From Gluconobacter sphaericus NBRC 12467 (GTDB taxonomy: Bacteria; Pseudomonadota; Alphaproteobacteria; Acetobacterales; Acetobacteraceae): a stretch of DNA of 45,864 nucleotides. Below the pieces are notes generated by a model. That model ran no database searches, had not been told where the DNA came from, and saw only the letters and a program-made list of their open reading frames with translations. The DNA lies in contig NZ_BJMK01000017.1 in NCBI RefSeq assembly GCF_006539125.1, forward strand, positions 1 to 45,864, given 5' to 3'. The translations under genes were made by a program, and so were the position numbers. This document shows positions 25,250 to 33,383 of the stretch, one piece after another. Positions within the stretch are counted from its first letter, which is position 1; each line of letters opens with the position of its first letter.

Positions 25250-25651
25250 TCAGGATCCCGTGCCCATTAGTGAGACATGCGCAGCGATAATCTTCCATCC
25301 TTCGGGCGTTCGGAACCATGTCTGGCTCTGACGCCCGATACGCTCCGATCCGATCCGCCGAAACTCCAGATCCACCGTCGCCACATCCCTGCCAATAACG
25401 GTAATAACGCGGCGCAGGACTTCCCGCGGCGGCGAACCACCTGTTCTGTTGCGACGGAACGCCTTGATCTCGTCGAAGCCATAGAGATTTTCCCCTACGC
25501 CGTAACGCACCGTTTCCGGCCCGTCGTAAAACAGCTTGTCCAGTTCCTGCAGCTCATTCTCGCCCAGGGCCCGTTCGTAACGGTCGGACAGAGAGGTAAT
25601 GTCGCGAAGAATGTCAGGATCGTTCAAAAGCGGATACCCGGATGACGTCAT
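25250..25651 (-). CDS. HpxZ/AtzH-like (DUF3225) SnoaL-fold protein
   Basis: 133 residues with the DUF3225 pattern LNDPDILRDITSLSDRYERA, then ALGENELQELDKLFYDGPET and TWFRTPEGWKIIAAHVSLM. Family members (HpxZ, AtzH) occur with amidohydrolases of oxalurate, allophanate or triazine degradation. None of those partners is in the window, so the role here is open. ATG at 25651 has GAGAG six bases upstream; a GTG four codons earlier is possible. It is convergent with the ABC-2 operon. Confidence 0.75.
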   Translation of the reverse strand: MTSSGYPLLNDPDILRDITSLSDRYERALGENELQELDKLFYDGPETVRYGVGENLYGFDEIKAFRRNRTGGSPPREVLRRVITVIGRDVATVDLEFRRIGSERIGRQSQTWFRTPEGWKIIAAHVSLMGTGS

Positions 25652-25824
25652 GGTCGCTCTCACTCATTTAAATGAAACGAAGGATACCAGATCGCTGCCA
25701 AAAGTCCTTCCCCTGAAAACCCATCAAAGTCATTGACCTTCCGCGAAGTCACGATCCAATGGACTGTCAGGATCAACCTGATCCCGCGCTTTACTCCATT
25801 CTCCGTCACGAGTAGGTTTTTGTC

Positions 25825-26157
25825 ATGCGTTACGTCCTTCTCTCCAGCCTGCTTCTGCTTGCCTCATGCACCGCAGCGCCCTGGGTTACCGGTCATACTG
25901 ACAGCAAATGTATTCGCGAGCAGATGCTGAGCGGCGCCAGTGGTAATCCGCATACCTTCGCCACGGCTGCCGGCATCTGTGCAACCACAGCACGCAAGGA
26001 CAATGACGGTCATGACAGACCGCTGGATGTACGCGATGACCAGACCCTTCAGGCGATGGCGGAAAATCCAGATTATAATACCAACCGGCAGTCCTTCGTC
26101 GCGCGTGATGCAAAAACCCGCATTCCGGGTGGTATCCGCAATATCAATATCGACTGA
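25825..26157 (+). CDS. Hypothetical lipoprotein
   Basis: 110 residues. The signal MRYVLLSSLLLLASC ends in a lipobox (LASC, Cys 15). The mature part is hydrophilic, has three further Cys (residues 29, 52 and none paired obviously) and no recognised domain. Acidic and Asn-rich stretches (DNDGHDRPLDVRDD) are visible. It is monocistronic by spacing. No function can be assigned. Confidence 0.65.
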   Translation: MRYVLLSSLLLLASCTAAPWVTGHTDSKCIREQMLSGASGNPHTFATAAGICATTARKDNDGHDRPLDVRDDQTLQAMAENPDYNTNRQSFVARDAKTRIPGGIRNINID

Positions 26158-26201
26158 TTTTTCGGAACGGCACGCCCCTCCTTCCCCTGTATTATAGAGA
26201 A

Positions 26202-26591
26202 ATGAGTTTCATGTTCAGCCATATCATGCTCGGCAGCAACGACATTGCCCTTTCCAAGACATTCTATGATGCAACAATGGGCGTTCTCGGCTGTGAGCCG
26301 GCCGAACCCAATGCCAAGGGCATCCTGACCTATGCCCATTCTGCTGGCTGTCTGTTCATCACGAAGCCCCTGAACGGCAAGTCCGCAACGCCTGCCAATG
26401 GTGGGACGATCGGTTTTGCCATGAGCAGCCCCGAGCAGGTCGATGCCTGGCATAAAGCCGGCGTAGAGAACGGTGGCGAGGCAATCGAAAACCCGCCAGG
26501 TATCCGTCACACCCCGATAGGCGACCTTTATCTTGCCTATCTGCGCGATCCGGACGGCAACAAGCTGTGCGCCCTGTACAAGGCTTCCTGA
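26202..26591 (+). CDS. VOC-family (glyoxalase/bleomycin-resistance fold) protein
   Basis: 129 residues with two beta-alpha-beta-beta-beta modules: FSHIMLGSNDIALSKTFYDA at the N-terminus with a metal-ligand-type His, and YLAYLRDPDGNKLCALYK at the C-terminus. The DPDGN turn is characteristic of VOC enzymes. Members bind metals and act as lyases, dioxygenases or antibiotic sequestration proteins; the substrate cannot be told. GAGAAATGAG-type purine stretch near the ATG is a weak ribosome binding site. Confidence 0.8.
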   Translation: MSFMFSHIMLGSNDIALSKTFYDATMGVLGCEPAEPNAKGILTYAHSAGCLFITKPLNGKSATPANGGTIGFAMSSPEQVDAWHKAGVENGGEAIENPPGIRHTPIGDLYLAYLRDPDGNKLCALYKAS

Positions 26592-26695
26592 AACGGGGCC
26601 TGAGCAACTAACCCCGGCGACAAGGTTGTCTGCCAGGCTGCCCTGCGGCATGAAGGGGCCACTTCATTCCCTTCTCCCTGCCGCAGGTTTTCAAG

Positions 26696-27706
26696 ATGTC
26701 CGAACATACTCCCATTGGTCTCGAAAATAGCGCAGCGCCCGTCACGGCGCTGACCCATTCGGGCAATTTCCACGTCGACGAGACCATGGGCTATGTCATC
26801 CTGCATTACGCCCTCGCCCCGCAGGGTGATCTGCGCGCGCGCGTTCTCGAAGAAAAATCTACCGACCGCCTGACCTTCATCCGCACCCGCAATCCGGATG
26901 TCATCAAGTCGGCCGATATCGTCTTCGACGTCGGCGGCCTCTATGACCCCCCGCATGGCCGCTACGACCATCACATGAAGGACAAGCCCCTGCGCGAGGA
27001 CGGCACGCCTTATAGCGCCGCCGGTCTGCTATGGAAGGATTACGGTCGTGCCGCCATCCGCAACATCCTCAAGACCCCGGTTGATGACGCAACAGTGGAT
27101 CTGATCTGGCAGAGCCTCGATAAGTCTCTGATCCTGCCAATCGATCAGGATGACAATGGCGTGGTCAAGATGGGCAAGCTCTCTCTGGCGGATATCGTCT
27201 CCGCCTGTAGCCCGCCCTGGGATACGGCCGAACTCTACGGACGCCAGGAAGCCCGCGCCCGAGAATCCCTCGGCTTCGCCACCGCCGCCACCGCCGTTGC
27301 ATCACATCTGACGAATGTCGTGGACCGCGTCCGCGCCAGCTTCAAGGCAACCGACCGCGTTCTGGCGGCTTATGAAAATGCCGAAGACAAGCGCATCCTC
27401 GTCATGGGAACCGGCATGCCGACCGAAAAGGTTATTTTTGAGCATGACCTGCCCGTCGTTTACGTCGTCTCTCCCGCTGGTCCGGAGCAGTGGAACGTCA
27501 AGGCTGTTCCGCCCGTGCGCGGGGATTTCGGGCAGCGCGTCTCCCTTCCCGAAGCCTGGGGCGGACTGGAGCGAGAAAAATTGGCCGCAGTCTCCGGCGT
27601 TTCCGATGCCGTGTTTGCCCATCCTGCCCGCTTCATCTGCGGTGCAGGCAGCCGCGACGGCGCAGTCCGTATGGCACAGCTGGCTCTGCAGATCGCCGGG
27701 GTCTGA
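26696..27706 (+). CDS. MYG1 family protein (UPF0160, DHH-like nuclease fold)
   Basis: 336 residues, full family length. The conserved motifs THSGNFHVDETMG (residues 20-32), DIVFDVGGLYDP, GRYDHHM and later HPARFICG mark the MYG1/UPF0160 family, a branch of the DHH phosphoesterase superfamily with metal-binding His and Asp residues. The eukaryotic protein is a 3'-5' RNA exonuclease; bacterial members are poorly studied. It is convergent with the pit gene, with two hairpins between. Confidence 0.85.
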   Translation: MSEHTPIGLENSAAPVTALTHSGNFHVDETMGYVILHYALAPQGDLRARVLEEKSTDRLTFIRTRNPDVIKSADIVFDVGGLYDPPHGRYDHHMKDKPLREDGTPYSAAGLLWKDYGRAAIRNILKTPVDDATVDLIWQSLDKSLILPIDQDDNGVVKMGKLSLADIVSACSPPWDTAELYGRQEARARESLGFATAATAVASHLTNVVDRVRASFKATDRVLAAYENAEDKRILVMGTGMPTEKVIFEHDLPVVYVVSPAGPEQWNVKAVPPVRGDFGQRVSLPEAWGGLEREKLAAVSGVSDAVFAHPARFICGAGSRDGAVRMAQLALQIAGV

Positions 27707-27716
27707 AACAAAAAGA

Positions 27717-27745
27717 GGGACACGATAGCAATATCGCGTCCCTTT
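27717..27745. terminator. Bidirectional terminator between MYG1 and pit
   Basis: GGGAC-A-CGATA (27717-27727) pairs with TATCG-C-GTCCC (27732-27742) around a GCAA loop, with one mismatch. It is followed by TTT on the plus strand and by TCTTTTTGTTT on the minus strand, so it can stop both convergent transcripts. Confidence 0.7.
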
Positions 27746-27754
27746 CCCGGTCAG

Positions 27755-27778
27755 GACTGGAGCAATCAGGCTCCAGTC
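27755..27778. terminator. Second hairpin downstream of pit
   Basis: GACTGGAGC (27755-27763) and GCTCCAGTC (27770-27778) pair perfectly with a 6-base loop, 15 bases past the pit stop. It lacks a T-run and probably helps define the pit mRNA 3' end. Confidence 0.5.
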
Positions 27779-27793
27779 AAAGAGTTCCGCCTA

Positions 27794-29146
27794 TCAGGCC
27801 AGAACGTAGAAGATTGCCGCCGCAACACAGACCGTCACCGGCAGTGTCAACAACCACGCCATCACGATCTTCGTCAGCATCTTCTTGTTGATGCCGGAGC
27901 CAGCCGCCACCATCGTTCCAGCAACGCCCGACGTGATGATATGCGTCGTAGAAACTGGCAAACCGGTATAGCCGGCCGTCATGATCAACCCCGCGCCAAC
28001 AACCTCGGACGCAGCGCCTTGCGCCGGCGTCAGATGGGTCGTGCCGATGCCCTCGCCCAGCGTCCGGACAATCCGCTTGTAGCCAACCATAGTCCCGATC
28101 CCAAGACACAGAGCGCTCAGCAAACGCACCCAGCCCGGCGCATATTCCACAGTCGGACGCAACTCGGATGCGAGATGGGATGCAAGCTTCCTGTCCGCGT
28201 CAGAAGCTGCCGGGTTGGCCGCAACCGAGCGCAGACCGGACAGAACCTGATAGACGTCACCACGTAGTTCGGATGGAGCCTCTGCAGGGCCTTCCGTCTG
28301 CGAAAGACGGCTGATCGAAGCAACAGCATCCCCCTTGAAGGAATAACGATCATACTGCGTGACCAGCGGAAGGGCCTGATGGGCGTCCGCACGTATCTGC
28401 TCAATGCTGACCGGAGAAGCCGGATTGAGAGCAAAAGCGGCGGGCATGATGCCGATGATGGTCAGCATGATCAGACCGATGCTCTTCTGACCGTCATTAC
28501 TGCCATGCGAGAAGCTGACCAGCGTGCAAGTCAAGACCAGCACCGCCCGCACAATCGGGTTCGGCGTCTGCTCGGGCGTGGGTGCCCTGTACATTTCCGG
28601 CATCTTCACGAGCGATTTGATGAGGAAATAAAGCAAAAGCGCGCCGACAAACCCCAGTAACGGTGAAACGGCGAGCGCGCGCAGCACCTTCCAGATCTGG
28701 CTCCAGTCCACACTGTGGCCGAGTTCACGGGCATGGACAAAGGAATCACCGATCGCAATGCCGACCAACGATCCGATGACACAGTGCGATGATGAGTTCG
28801 GAATCCCGAACCACCAGGTCATCAGGTTCCATGCCAGGGCAGTTCCGAACAGCGCGACCAGCATCGGAACGGCCGGGTTTCCGCTTGGCGGCGAGAGAAC
28901 ATCGGGCGGCAGAAGCTCCACCAGCGCGTAGGCGACGGAAATACCGCCCAAAATCACACCCAGAAGGTTCATTAGTCCCGACCAGACGACAGCAACGGTC
29001 GGCTTGAGTGAATTGGTATAGATGACAGTTGCGACAGCATTGGCCGTGTCATGAAAACCATTGGCAAATTCAAAGACGCAGACCAAAACAAAGCAGAGGC
29101 ACAGCGCGAAAAGCGACGTCGCCGAGGATGGGTCAAAATGAAGCAT
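27794..29146 (-). CDS. pit: Low-affinity inorganic phosphate transporter, Pit family
   Basis: 450 residues with the two inverted PD001131-type signatures of the PiT family: FANGFHDTANAVATVIYT near residues 26-43 and, in the C-terminal half, GLPVSTTHIITSGVAGTMVA. About ten membrane spans flank a central hydrophilic loop (residues ~235-330). It imports phosphate, probably as metal phosphate, driven by the proton gradient. No DUF47/PhoU-like partner gene lies next to it, which is common for this family elsewhere. A truncated paralogue lies at 17891-18169. The upstream region is strongly AT-rich with a dyad at 29208-29231. Confidence 0.93.
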   Translation of the reverse strand: MLHFDPSSATSLFALCLCFVLVCVFEFANGFHDTANAVATVIYTNSLKPTVAVVWSGLMNLLGVILGGISVAYALVELLPPDVLSPPSGNPAVPMLVALFGTALAWNLMTWWFGIPNSSSHCVIGSLVGIAIGDSFVHARELGHSVDWSQIWKVLRALAVSPLLGFVGALLLYFLIKSLVKMPEMYRAPTPEQTPNPIVRAVLVLTCTLVSFSHGSNDGQKSIGLIMLTIIGIMPAAFALNPASPVSIEQIRADAHQALPLVTQYDRYSFKGDAVASISRLSQTEGPAEAPSELRGDVYQVLSGLRSVAANPAASDADRKLASHLASELRPTVEYAPGWVRLLSALCLGIGTMVGYKRIVRTLGEGIGTTHLTPAQGAASEVVGAGLIMTAGYTGLPVSTTHIITSGVAGTMVAAGSGINKKMLTKIVMAWLLTLPVTVCVAAAIFYVLA

Positions 29147-29207
29147 GAAGTTCTGATTCCGTTATTCAGAACCCCAATTTAGTCCATTTCAGATATTTTT
29201 AATTATG

Positions 29208-29231
29208 ATGTTTTTATTTTTCATAAAACAT
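29208..29231. promoter_or_regulatory. AT-rich dyad upstream of pit
   Basis: ATGTTTT (29208-29214) and AAAACAT (29225-29231) are reverse complements in an A/T-rich 150-base gap upstream of pit. It could be a promoter operator or the end of the upstream nuclease transcript. Confidence 0.3.
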
Positions 29232-29302
29232 TCACACCAGTGACTTCAGAACCAAAAGTATACAAACATACCGAACCCTGTCTGCACCCCCGTATACATC
29301 AT

Positions 29303-30169
29303 CTACTGCACGAGCGCTTTCAGAAGTGCCTTGAGAGCCTTCTGGGCCGCTTTCGATCCCCATTCCTTCAGCAGTTCCCGCGAACGCGACCGTCGCGAAA
29401 GGGCTTCCGGCGTTTCCCGGATCGGCGGCATGGCACTAACGTGCTCTTTCAGGGACGCTGGAAGCGCGGGAAACGGATCAACCCCCACGAGCTCGGTCAG
29501 AAGCGCCACACTCGTAATCCTGCAGGTCGGACGGCGTGTGTTCAGACACACATAAGCCCCCATCCCGTTAGCCGCCGGATCATAGATCGCTTTCCAGGTC
29601 ACGGCAGGCACCGGAATACGCCCCGCCCCGATCGTCCGGGTCTGATCCGGATCATAACCAGGCCCGGTCACGACAAAGATTTCCCCTTCCTGCCGAGCCC
29701 ATCCCCGGACAGCGCTCTCTACCCCTTCCCAAGGCCCCCGGTTCAGTTCCGCAGTCTGCGGAACGATATTCGACAGCAGGAAGGACTGCTGCTGTGCCTG
29801 AACACCGGGTTCGTCCCCGCTGGGTGTCATGTGCCCACGGTCGTAACCCGAAGCCCTGTAATCCTCGAGAGCCGACCGCATCCTCACAGGGAGACGCTGA
29901 TCAGGATAAAAGTCTCCCTGTCGCAGTGTGCGATCCGCGATTTCCAGATTTTCTTCCGTCAAATCCTCGGCCGACCACAGCGGCCCTTTCGTGCCTGCTG
30001 AAGCAAGCACCGCATAATCCGTATTACACAACTGAACTGTCCCGCTCCGGAGCGTTTCATTCAGCTCCTGGGGGGCAACGCCATCAGCAAACATATCCGG
30101 ACAGGACGCAGCCTGTGCCGGAAGCACGACAAAAAGAGCACAAATCGGAAGATACGACAGAAAATTCAA
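29303..30169 (-). CDS. Secreted DNA/RNA non-specific endonuclease (NucA/EndA type)
   Basis: 288 residues with a signal peptide (cleavage after AQA, residue 20). The beta-beta-alpha-metal nuclease motif DRGHM is at 110-114 (catalytic His 113), followed by SNIVPQTAELNRGPWEGVES, which contains the Mg-binding Asn, as in Serratia nuclease relatives. TTG at 30169 is the likely start because GAGG lies six bases before it and no ATG fits. Cysteine pairs in the mature part suit the periplasm. The C-terminus (about 25 residues, WGSKAAQKALKALLKALVQ) is an unusual lysine-rich amphipathic helix. It probably degrades extracellular or periplasmic nucleic acid. Confidence 0.85.
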   Translation of the reverse strand: MNFLSYLPICALFVVLPAQAASCPDMFADGVAPQELNETLRSGTVQLCNTDYAVLASAGTKGPLWSAEDLTEENLEIADRTLRQGDFYPDQRLPVRMRSALEDYRASGYDRGHMTPSGDEPGVQAQQQSFLLSNIVPQTAELNRGPWEGVESAVRGWARQEGEIFVVTGPGYDPDQTRTIGAGRIPVPAVTWKAIYDPAANGMGAYVCLNTRRPTCRITSVALLTELVGVDPFPALPASLKEHVSAMPPIRETPEALSRRSRSRELLKEWGSKAAQKALKALLKALVQ

Positions 30170-30391
30170 TAATACCTCGCCACCCGGTTCCGCAATATCA
30201 TCCGGGACTATTCCGGTGTTAGTGGATCAGGGAACCCCACACAACCAACTGATTTTCCAATTTCTTTCCTTCAACAGGCATCACCTGTTTCGGCGCGCTG
30301 CTCCTTGCAGACGGTTAAAACTCCGCATTCTCCATTGGCGTTACAGGGGAAAGTCGGGATATGCCTGATACGGCAGAGCAGCAGAGCCCGC

Positions 30392-31765
30392 ATGACAGAA
30401 AAGCGGAGACAGACCATCCTCAAGATGAAAACCCTGATCGGTGTCATACTTCCGGCACTCCTTGCCACGAGCGTTCCAGCCCGGTCTGCTACACTCCATC
30501 CTCTCGTACCGATTGCTCAGGCAGAAATGGGAAGCAACACCCACGCCGCCCTGTCCGCACAGGGTGTCGTTGCCACCCTGGACGTCCGTCGGACCTCGCG
30601 CTGCAACGTGCCCGTCGTCTGGGCCGATGCCGATACCAGCCCGGCCTCTCCGTGCAGCATGGCCTTCCTGACACTCAGTCAGCCCGGCAACACACACTCC
30701 CACCCCGCCTCATTCCCCCTGACGCCTTACGGCACCGAGGATGACGGCATGGCGCAGCTGAAGATGTCTCTACGGCATCTGGACGCGTCATCACCTTTCC
30801 CGCAGGTCATGGTCTCCGCCTATACCGGCGGTGCCCATTGCTGCTCGCTCACATCCATATTCGATCTGAGCCCTGATGGAAGCTCCGGCAGAAGTTGGCA
30901 GCATCTCGAACTTGGAGCAATGGATGGCGACGGAGAACCCGACGTCGTGGATGTTGCCGGAAACGGGCAACAGGAAATCCTGACCTCCGATCAGTCCTTC
31001 CTCTATGCCTTCGCATCGCATGCCGGGTCCGAAGCCCCTGTCGTCATCGCACGCTACCACGATGGCGTCCTTAAAAACGTCACGCGCGATCCGGCCTATC
31101 GAGACTATCTTGCGAAGGATCTGGCGGACAGACGGCGCAACTGGATCAAGTCCGGACGTTTCGAGCCCAATGGTTTCCTCGCCTATGAAGTCGCAACCAT
31201 GGCCAATATGGACCGGTTCGAGAAAGGCTGGCGCGACATGCTAGCCCATGCACAGTCCACGAAAGAATCCGGCTTCGGCCTGTCGGCATGCGATCTCAAA
31301 CCGACCTCTAAAAAGCAGAACGGCCATGCCTGTTCCGTCAAGGAAAAGGAACTGCTCCCCTTCCCGCAGGCCCTGTCCCTATTCCTCGTCCGCGCTGGAT
31401 ACGTCACGCCAGAACAGATAGCCTCCGTGACGGACAGTCATGAGCCTGCTTCGATGCTCCAGTCTGCCCCCCCCACGGCCACGCCACACGAGACCCCGAA
31501 CCCACCCTCATCCGCCGCAGCCCAAGCACCCGAAAGAGACCAGACCCTCTCCGCTTCGGCTGTTCCCGCAAAATCCAAGGGCCTGTTCGTGGTTCTCGGC
31601 GTTCCGGGACTGGCGCTCTATCTTGTTCCGGTCCTGATCGCCTACCGCCGCAATACGATCCGCCAGCACTGGATCGCGATAATAACCGTGCTTCTGGGCT
31701 GGACCATTATCGGGTGGATTGCGGCGCTGGTCATGGCGCTCAACGAACCCATCCGGACACGGTAA
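30392..31765 (+). CDS. Periplasmic FG-GAP/VCBS-like protein with C-terminal Imm_superinfect-type membrane domain
   Basis: 457 residues from ATG 30392 (ATG 30425 is equally possible; neither has a strong ribosome binding site). There is a signal peptide around MKTLIGVILPALLATSVPAR. The periplasmic part has AYTGGAHCCSLTSIFDL and the Asp-rich segment GDGEPDVVDVAGNGQQE, as in calcium-binding FG-GAP/VCBS propeller blades, and several Cys. A Pro/Ala-rich linker follows. The last ~55 residues form two spans, GVPGLALYLVPVLIAYRRN and IAIITVLLGWTIIGWIAALV, which match the LLGWTxIGW pattern of superinfection-immunity domain proteins (PF14373 type). The function is unknown. It is convergent with the CLC gene, 6 bases apart. 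Confidence 0.6.
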   Translation: MTEKRRQTILKMKTLIGVILPALLATSVPARSATLHPLVPIAQAEMGSNTHAALSAQGVVATLDVRRTSRCNVPVVWADADTSPASPCSMAFLTLSQPGNTHSHPASFPLTPYGTEDDGMAQLKMSLRHLDASSPFPQVMVSAYTGGAHCCSLTSIFDLSPDGSSGRSWQHLELGAMDGDGEPDVVDVAGNGQQEILTSDQSFLYAFASHAGSEAPVVIARYHDGVLKNVTRDPAYRDYLAKDLADRRRNWIKSGRFEPNGFLAYEVATMANMDRFEKGWRDMLAHAQSTKESGFGLSACDLKPTSKKQNGHACSVKEKELLPFPQALSLFLVRAGYVTPEQIASVTDSHEPASMLQSAPPTATPHETPNPPSSAAAQAPERDQTLSASAVPAKSKGLFVVLGVPGLALYLVPVLIAYRRNTIRQHWIAIITVLLGWTIIGWIAALVMALNEPIRTR

Positions 31766-31771
31766 GGTTCA

Positions 31772-33112
31772 TCAGTCCCGAGCAGGAGGCTGTGGCATCC
31801 GCGCCTCGCGCAATGTCATACCGCAGAGCCGGTTCCAAGGCGCGCTCTTGGCTATTCCGACCCGCTGAGACAGATAGATCCCGGTATGCCCCGAACAGGC
31901 ATAGGCCACGAAACATCCAGTCGCGAAATAGACAATATCCCCAGCCCCGAAGAGTTCTACCCCCATTAGCGTACAGGCCAGAGGCGTGTTCGCTGCCCCC
32001 GCAAAGACCGATACGAACCCGACAGCCGCCAGCAGATCCACCGGAACATGCAGTAGAAACGCGAGAATGTTTCCCGACGCGGCCCCGATAAAGAACAGCG
32101 GCGTAACTTCACCACCCTTGAACCCGGTCGCCAGAACCGTGACAGTAAAAACCAGCTTCCAGAACCAGGACCATGGATAGATCGTCGACCCGAAAAAACT
32201 AACGATCGATGCCCCACCTGTCTCCGCAGGCAGCACGCCCAACCCCAGATAATCCCGGTTTCCCACAATCATCACCAGAAGAATGGTCAGAATACCGCCA
32301 ATCGCCGGACGCAGCCACGGCGTCTTGCAGAGCTTTTTCATAAAAGCAGCCAGACGATGCACACTCTCGGCAAATACCCGGCTCAGTAGTCCGAACGCCA
32401 CTGCGGCAATGGCAACCCGAACGACAAGCATAATGTCCACATGCGAGACGGAGCCATCAGAATTCAGCGTCCCCTGAAACACCAGCGGATAGGAGGCATG
32501 ATGGATGCCCCAGGCGCGACAGGCCCAGTCCGCAATAATCGATGATATCGCTGTAGGGAGAAGAAAACGGTAGTCCAGCCGCCCGAGTGCCAGGACTTCA
32601 AGAGCGAACACGGCTCCCGCGATGGGTGTCCCGAAAACGGCTCCAAACCCCGCCGCAATGCCGCATATCAACAAAGCACAGGTTTCCGGAGGCCGCAGTC
32701 TGAATAATCTGGCCGTGGCGCTCGCCAGACTTCCGCCGACCTGTATCGCCGTCCCTTCCCGTCCCACAGACGCGCCAAACAGATGACTCACCACCGTGGC
32801 GATCAGCACGAACGGCGCCATCCGCAGTTGAACGCCCGCACCCGGCTCATGGATTTCATCCACGATCAGGTTCGCCCCGGCCTCAACATCCCGGCCTAAC
32901 CAAAAGTAACACAGCCCGACCACCACGCCCGCCAACGGAAGGCCGAACAACATAGCCGGATGCTCGATCCGCAGCGACGTGGCGCGTTCCAAAAGCCATA
33001 GGAACAGGGCACAGGCACTGCCGATACAGACCGACAGCGCAACAAGCACCGCGCTCAGGCGAACAAGGCTGAATATGCCGGGAAAACGGGGCTGATTCTG
33101 AAGTTTACTCAT
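31772..33112 (-). CDS. CLC-type F-/H+ antiporter (fluoride exporter)
   Basis: 446 residues with CLC architecture. The gating-glutamate motif is GREGT (117-121, Glu 119) instead of GREGP. The chloride-selective GSGIP segment is replaced by GANLIVDEIHEP (residues 79-90), and a later segment reads GFKGGEVTPLFFIGA. These are features of the CLC-F clade, which exports fluoride in exchange for protons. The upstream sequence reads as a fluoride riboswitch (33153-33217), which independently supports fluoride as substrate. General annotation would be voltage-gated chloride channel family protein. The ATG at 33112 is preceded by GACAGGAGAG, which can be masked by pairing with the riboswitch 3' end. Confidence 0.85.
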   Translation of the reverse strand: MSKLQNQPRFPGIFSLVRLSAVLVALSVCIGSACALFLWLLERATSLRIEHPAMLFGLPLAGVVVGLCYFWLGRDVEAGANLIVDEIHEPGAGVQLRMAPFVLIATVVSHLFGASVGREGTAIQVGGSLASATARLFRLRPPETCALLICGIAAGFGAVFGTPIAGAVFALEVLALGRLDYRFLLPTAISSIIADWACRAWGIHHASYPLVFQGTLNSDGSVSHVDIMLVVRVAIAAVAFGLLSRVFAESVHRLAAFMKKLCKTPWLRPAIGGILTILLVMIVGNRDYLGLGVLPAETGGASIVSFFGSTIYPWSWFWKLVFTVTVLATGFKGGEVTPLFFIGAASGNILAFLLHVPVDLLAAVGFVSVFAGAANTPLACTLMGVELFGAGDIVYFATGCFVAYACSGHTGIYLSQRVGIAKSAPWNRLCGMTLREARMPQPPARD

Positions 33113-33127
33113 AACGGACGCAGCTCT

Positions 33128-33158
33128 CCTGTCTTGCCCGAAAGGGACGAGGGACAGG
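33128..33158 (-). promoter_or_regulatory. Ribosome-binding-site sequestering stem of the fluoride riboswitch
   Basis: On the minus strand CCTGTC (33158-33153), the last bases of the aptamer, is complementary to GACAGG (33133-33128), which contains the start of the AGGAGAG ribosome binding site of the CLC gene. A small CCC/GGG hairpin lies between. No T-run follows, so control would be at translation, not termination. Confidence 0.55.
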
Positions 33159-33217
33159 AATCATCAGCTTCCGGATGAAGCGGTTCGACCAGGAACGGTC
33201 AGGCAGAATCCATTGCC
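33153..33217 (-). ncRNA. Fluoride riboswitch (crcB motif) aptamer
   Basis: Reading the minus strand: stem GGCA/TGCC closing the loop ATGGATTC, an extra small hairpin GACC/GGTC, then AACCGC, stem GCTTC/GAAGC, and CTGATGATTCCTGTC. The blocks AUGG...UUC, AACCGC and GCUGAUGA...CCU occur in this order in known fluoride aptamers. The loop-to-3'-end pseudoknot (GGA with UCC, plus two more pairs across one U-U mismatch) is weaker than in the best-studied examples, and the loop is one base shorter. It lies directly before a CLC-F gene, the expected target. Confidence 0.75.
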
Positions 33218-33251
33218 TTCTGCCTCAGAAAAAGCCGTGAAAGCCCCAACC

Positions 33252-33257
33252 TGTCAA
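33252..33257 (-). promoter_or_regulatory. Perfect -35 element of the riboswitch-CLC transcript
   Basis: TTGACA reads on the minus strand at 33257-33252. A -10 at the usual 17-base spacing would be CTTTTT, which is poor, but transcription would then begin within a few bases of the aptamer. Confidence 0.35.
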
Positions 33258-33383
33258 GAGATGACAAGGTTTTTAGGGAGAGACACTTTTCCGCATGACG
33301 ACGCTATGCCACCGTCTCTGTAACAAAAAACGAACGGCCCATTCCGTTTCCCATCATTCAACCGTTTCAAGGAACTGCATTTC

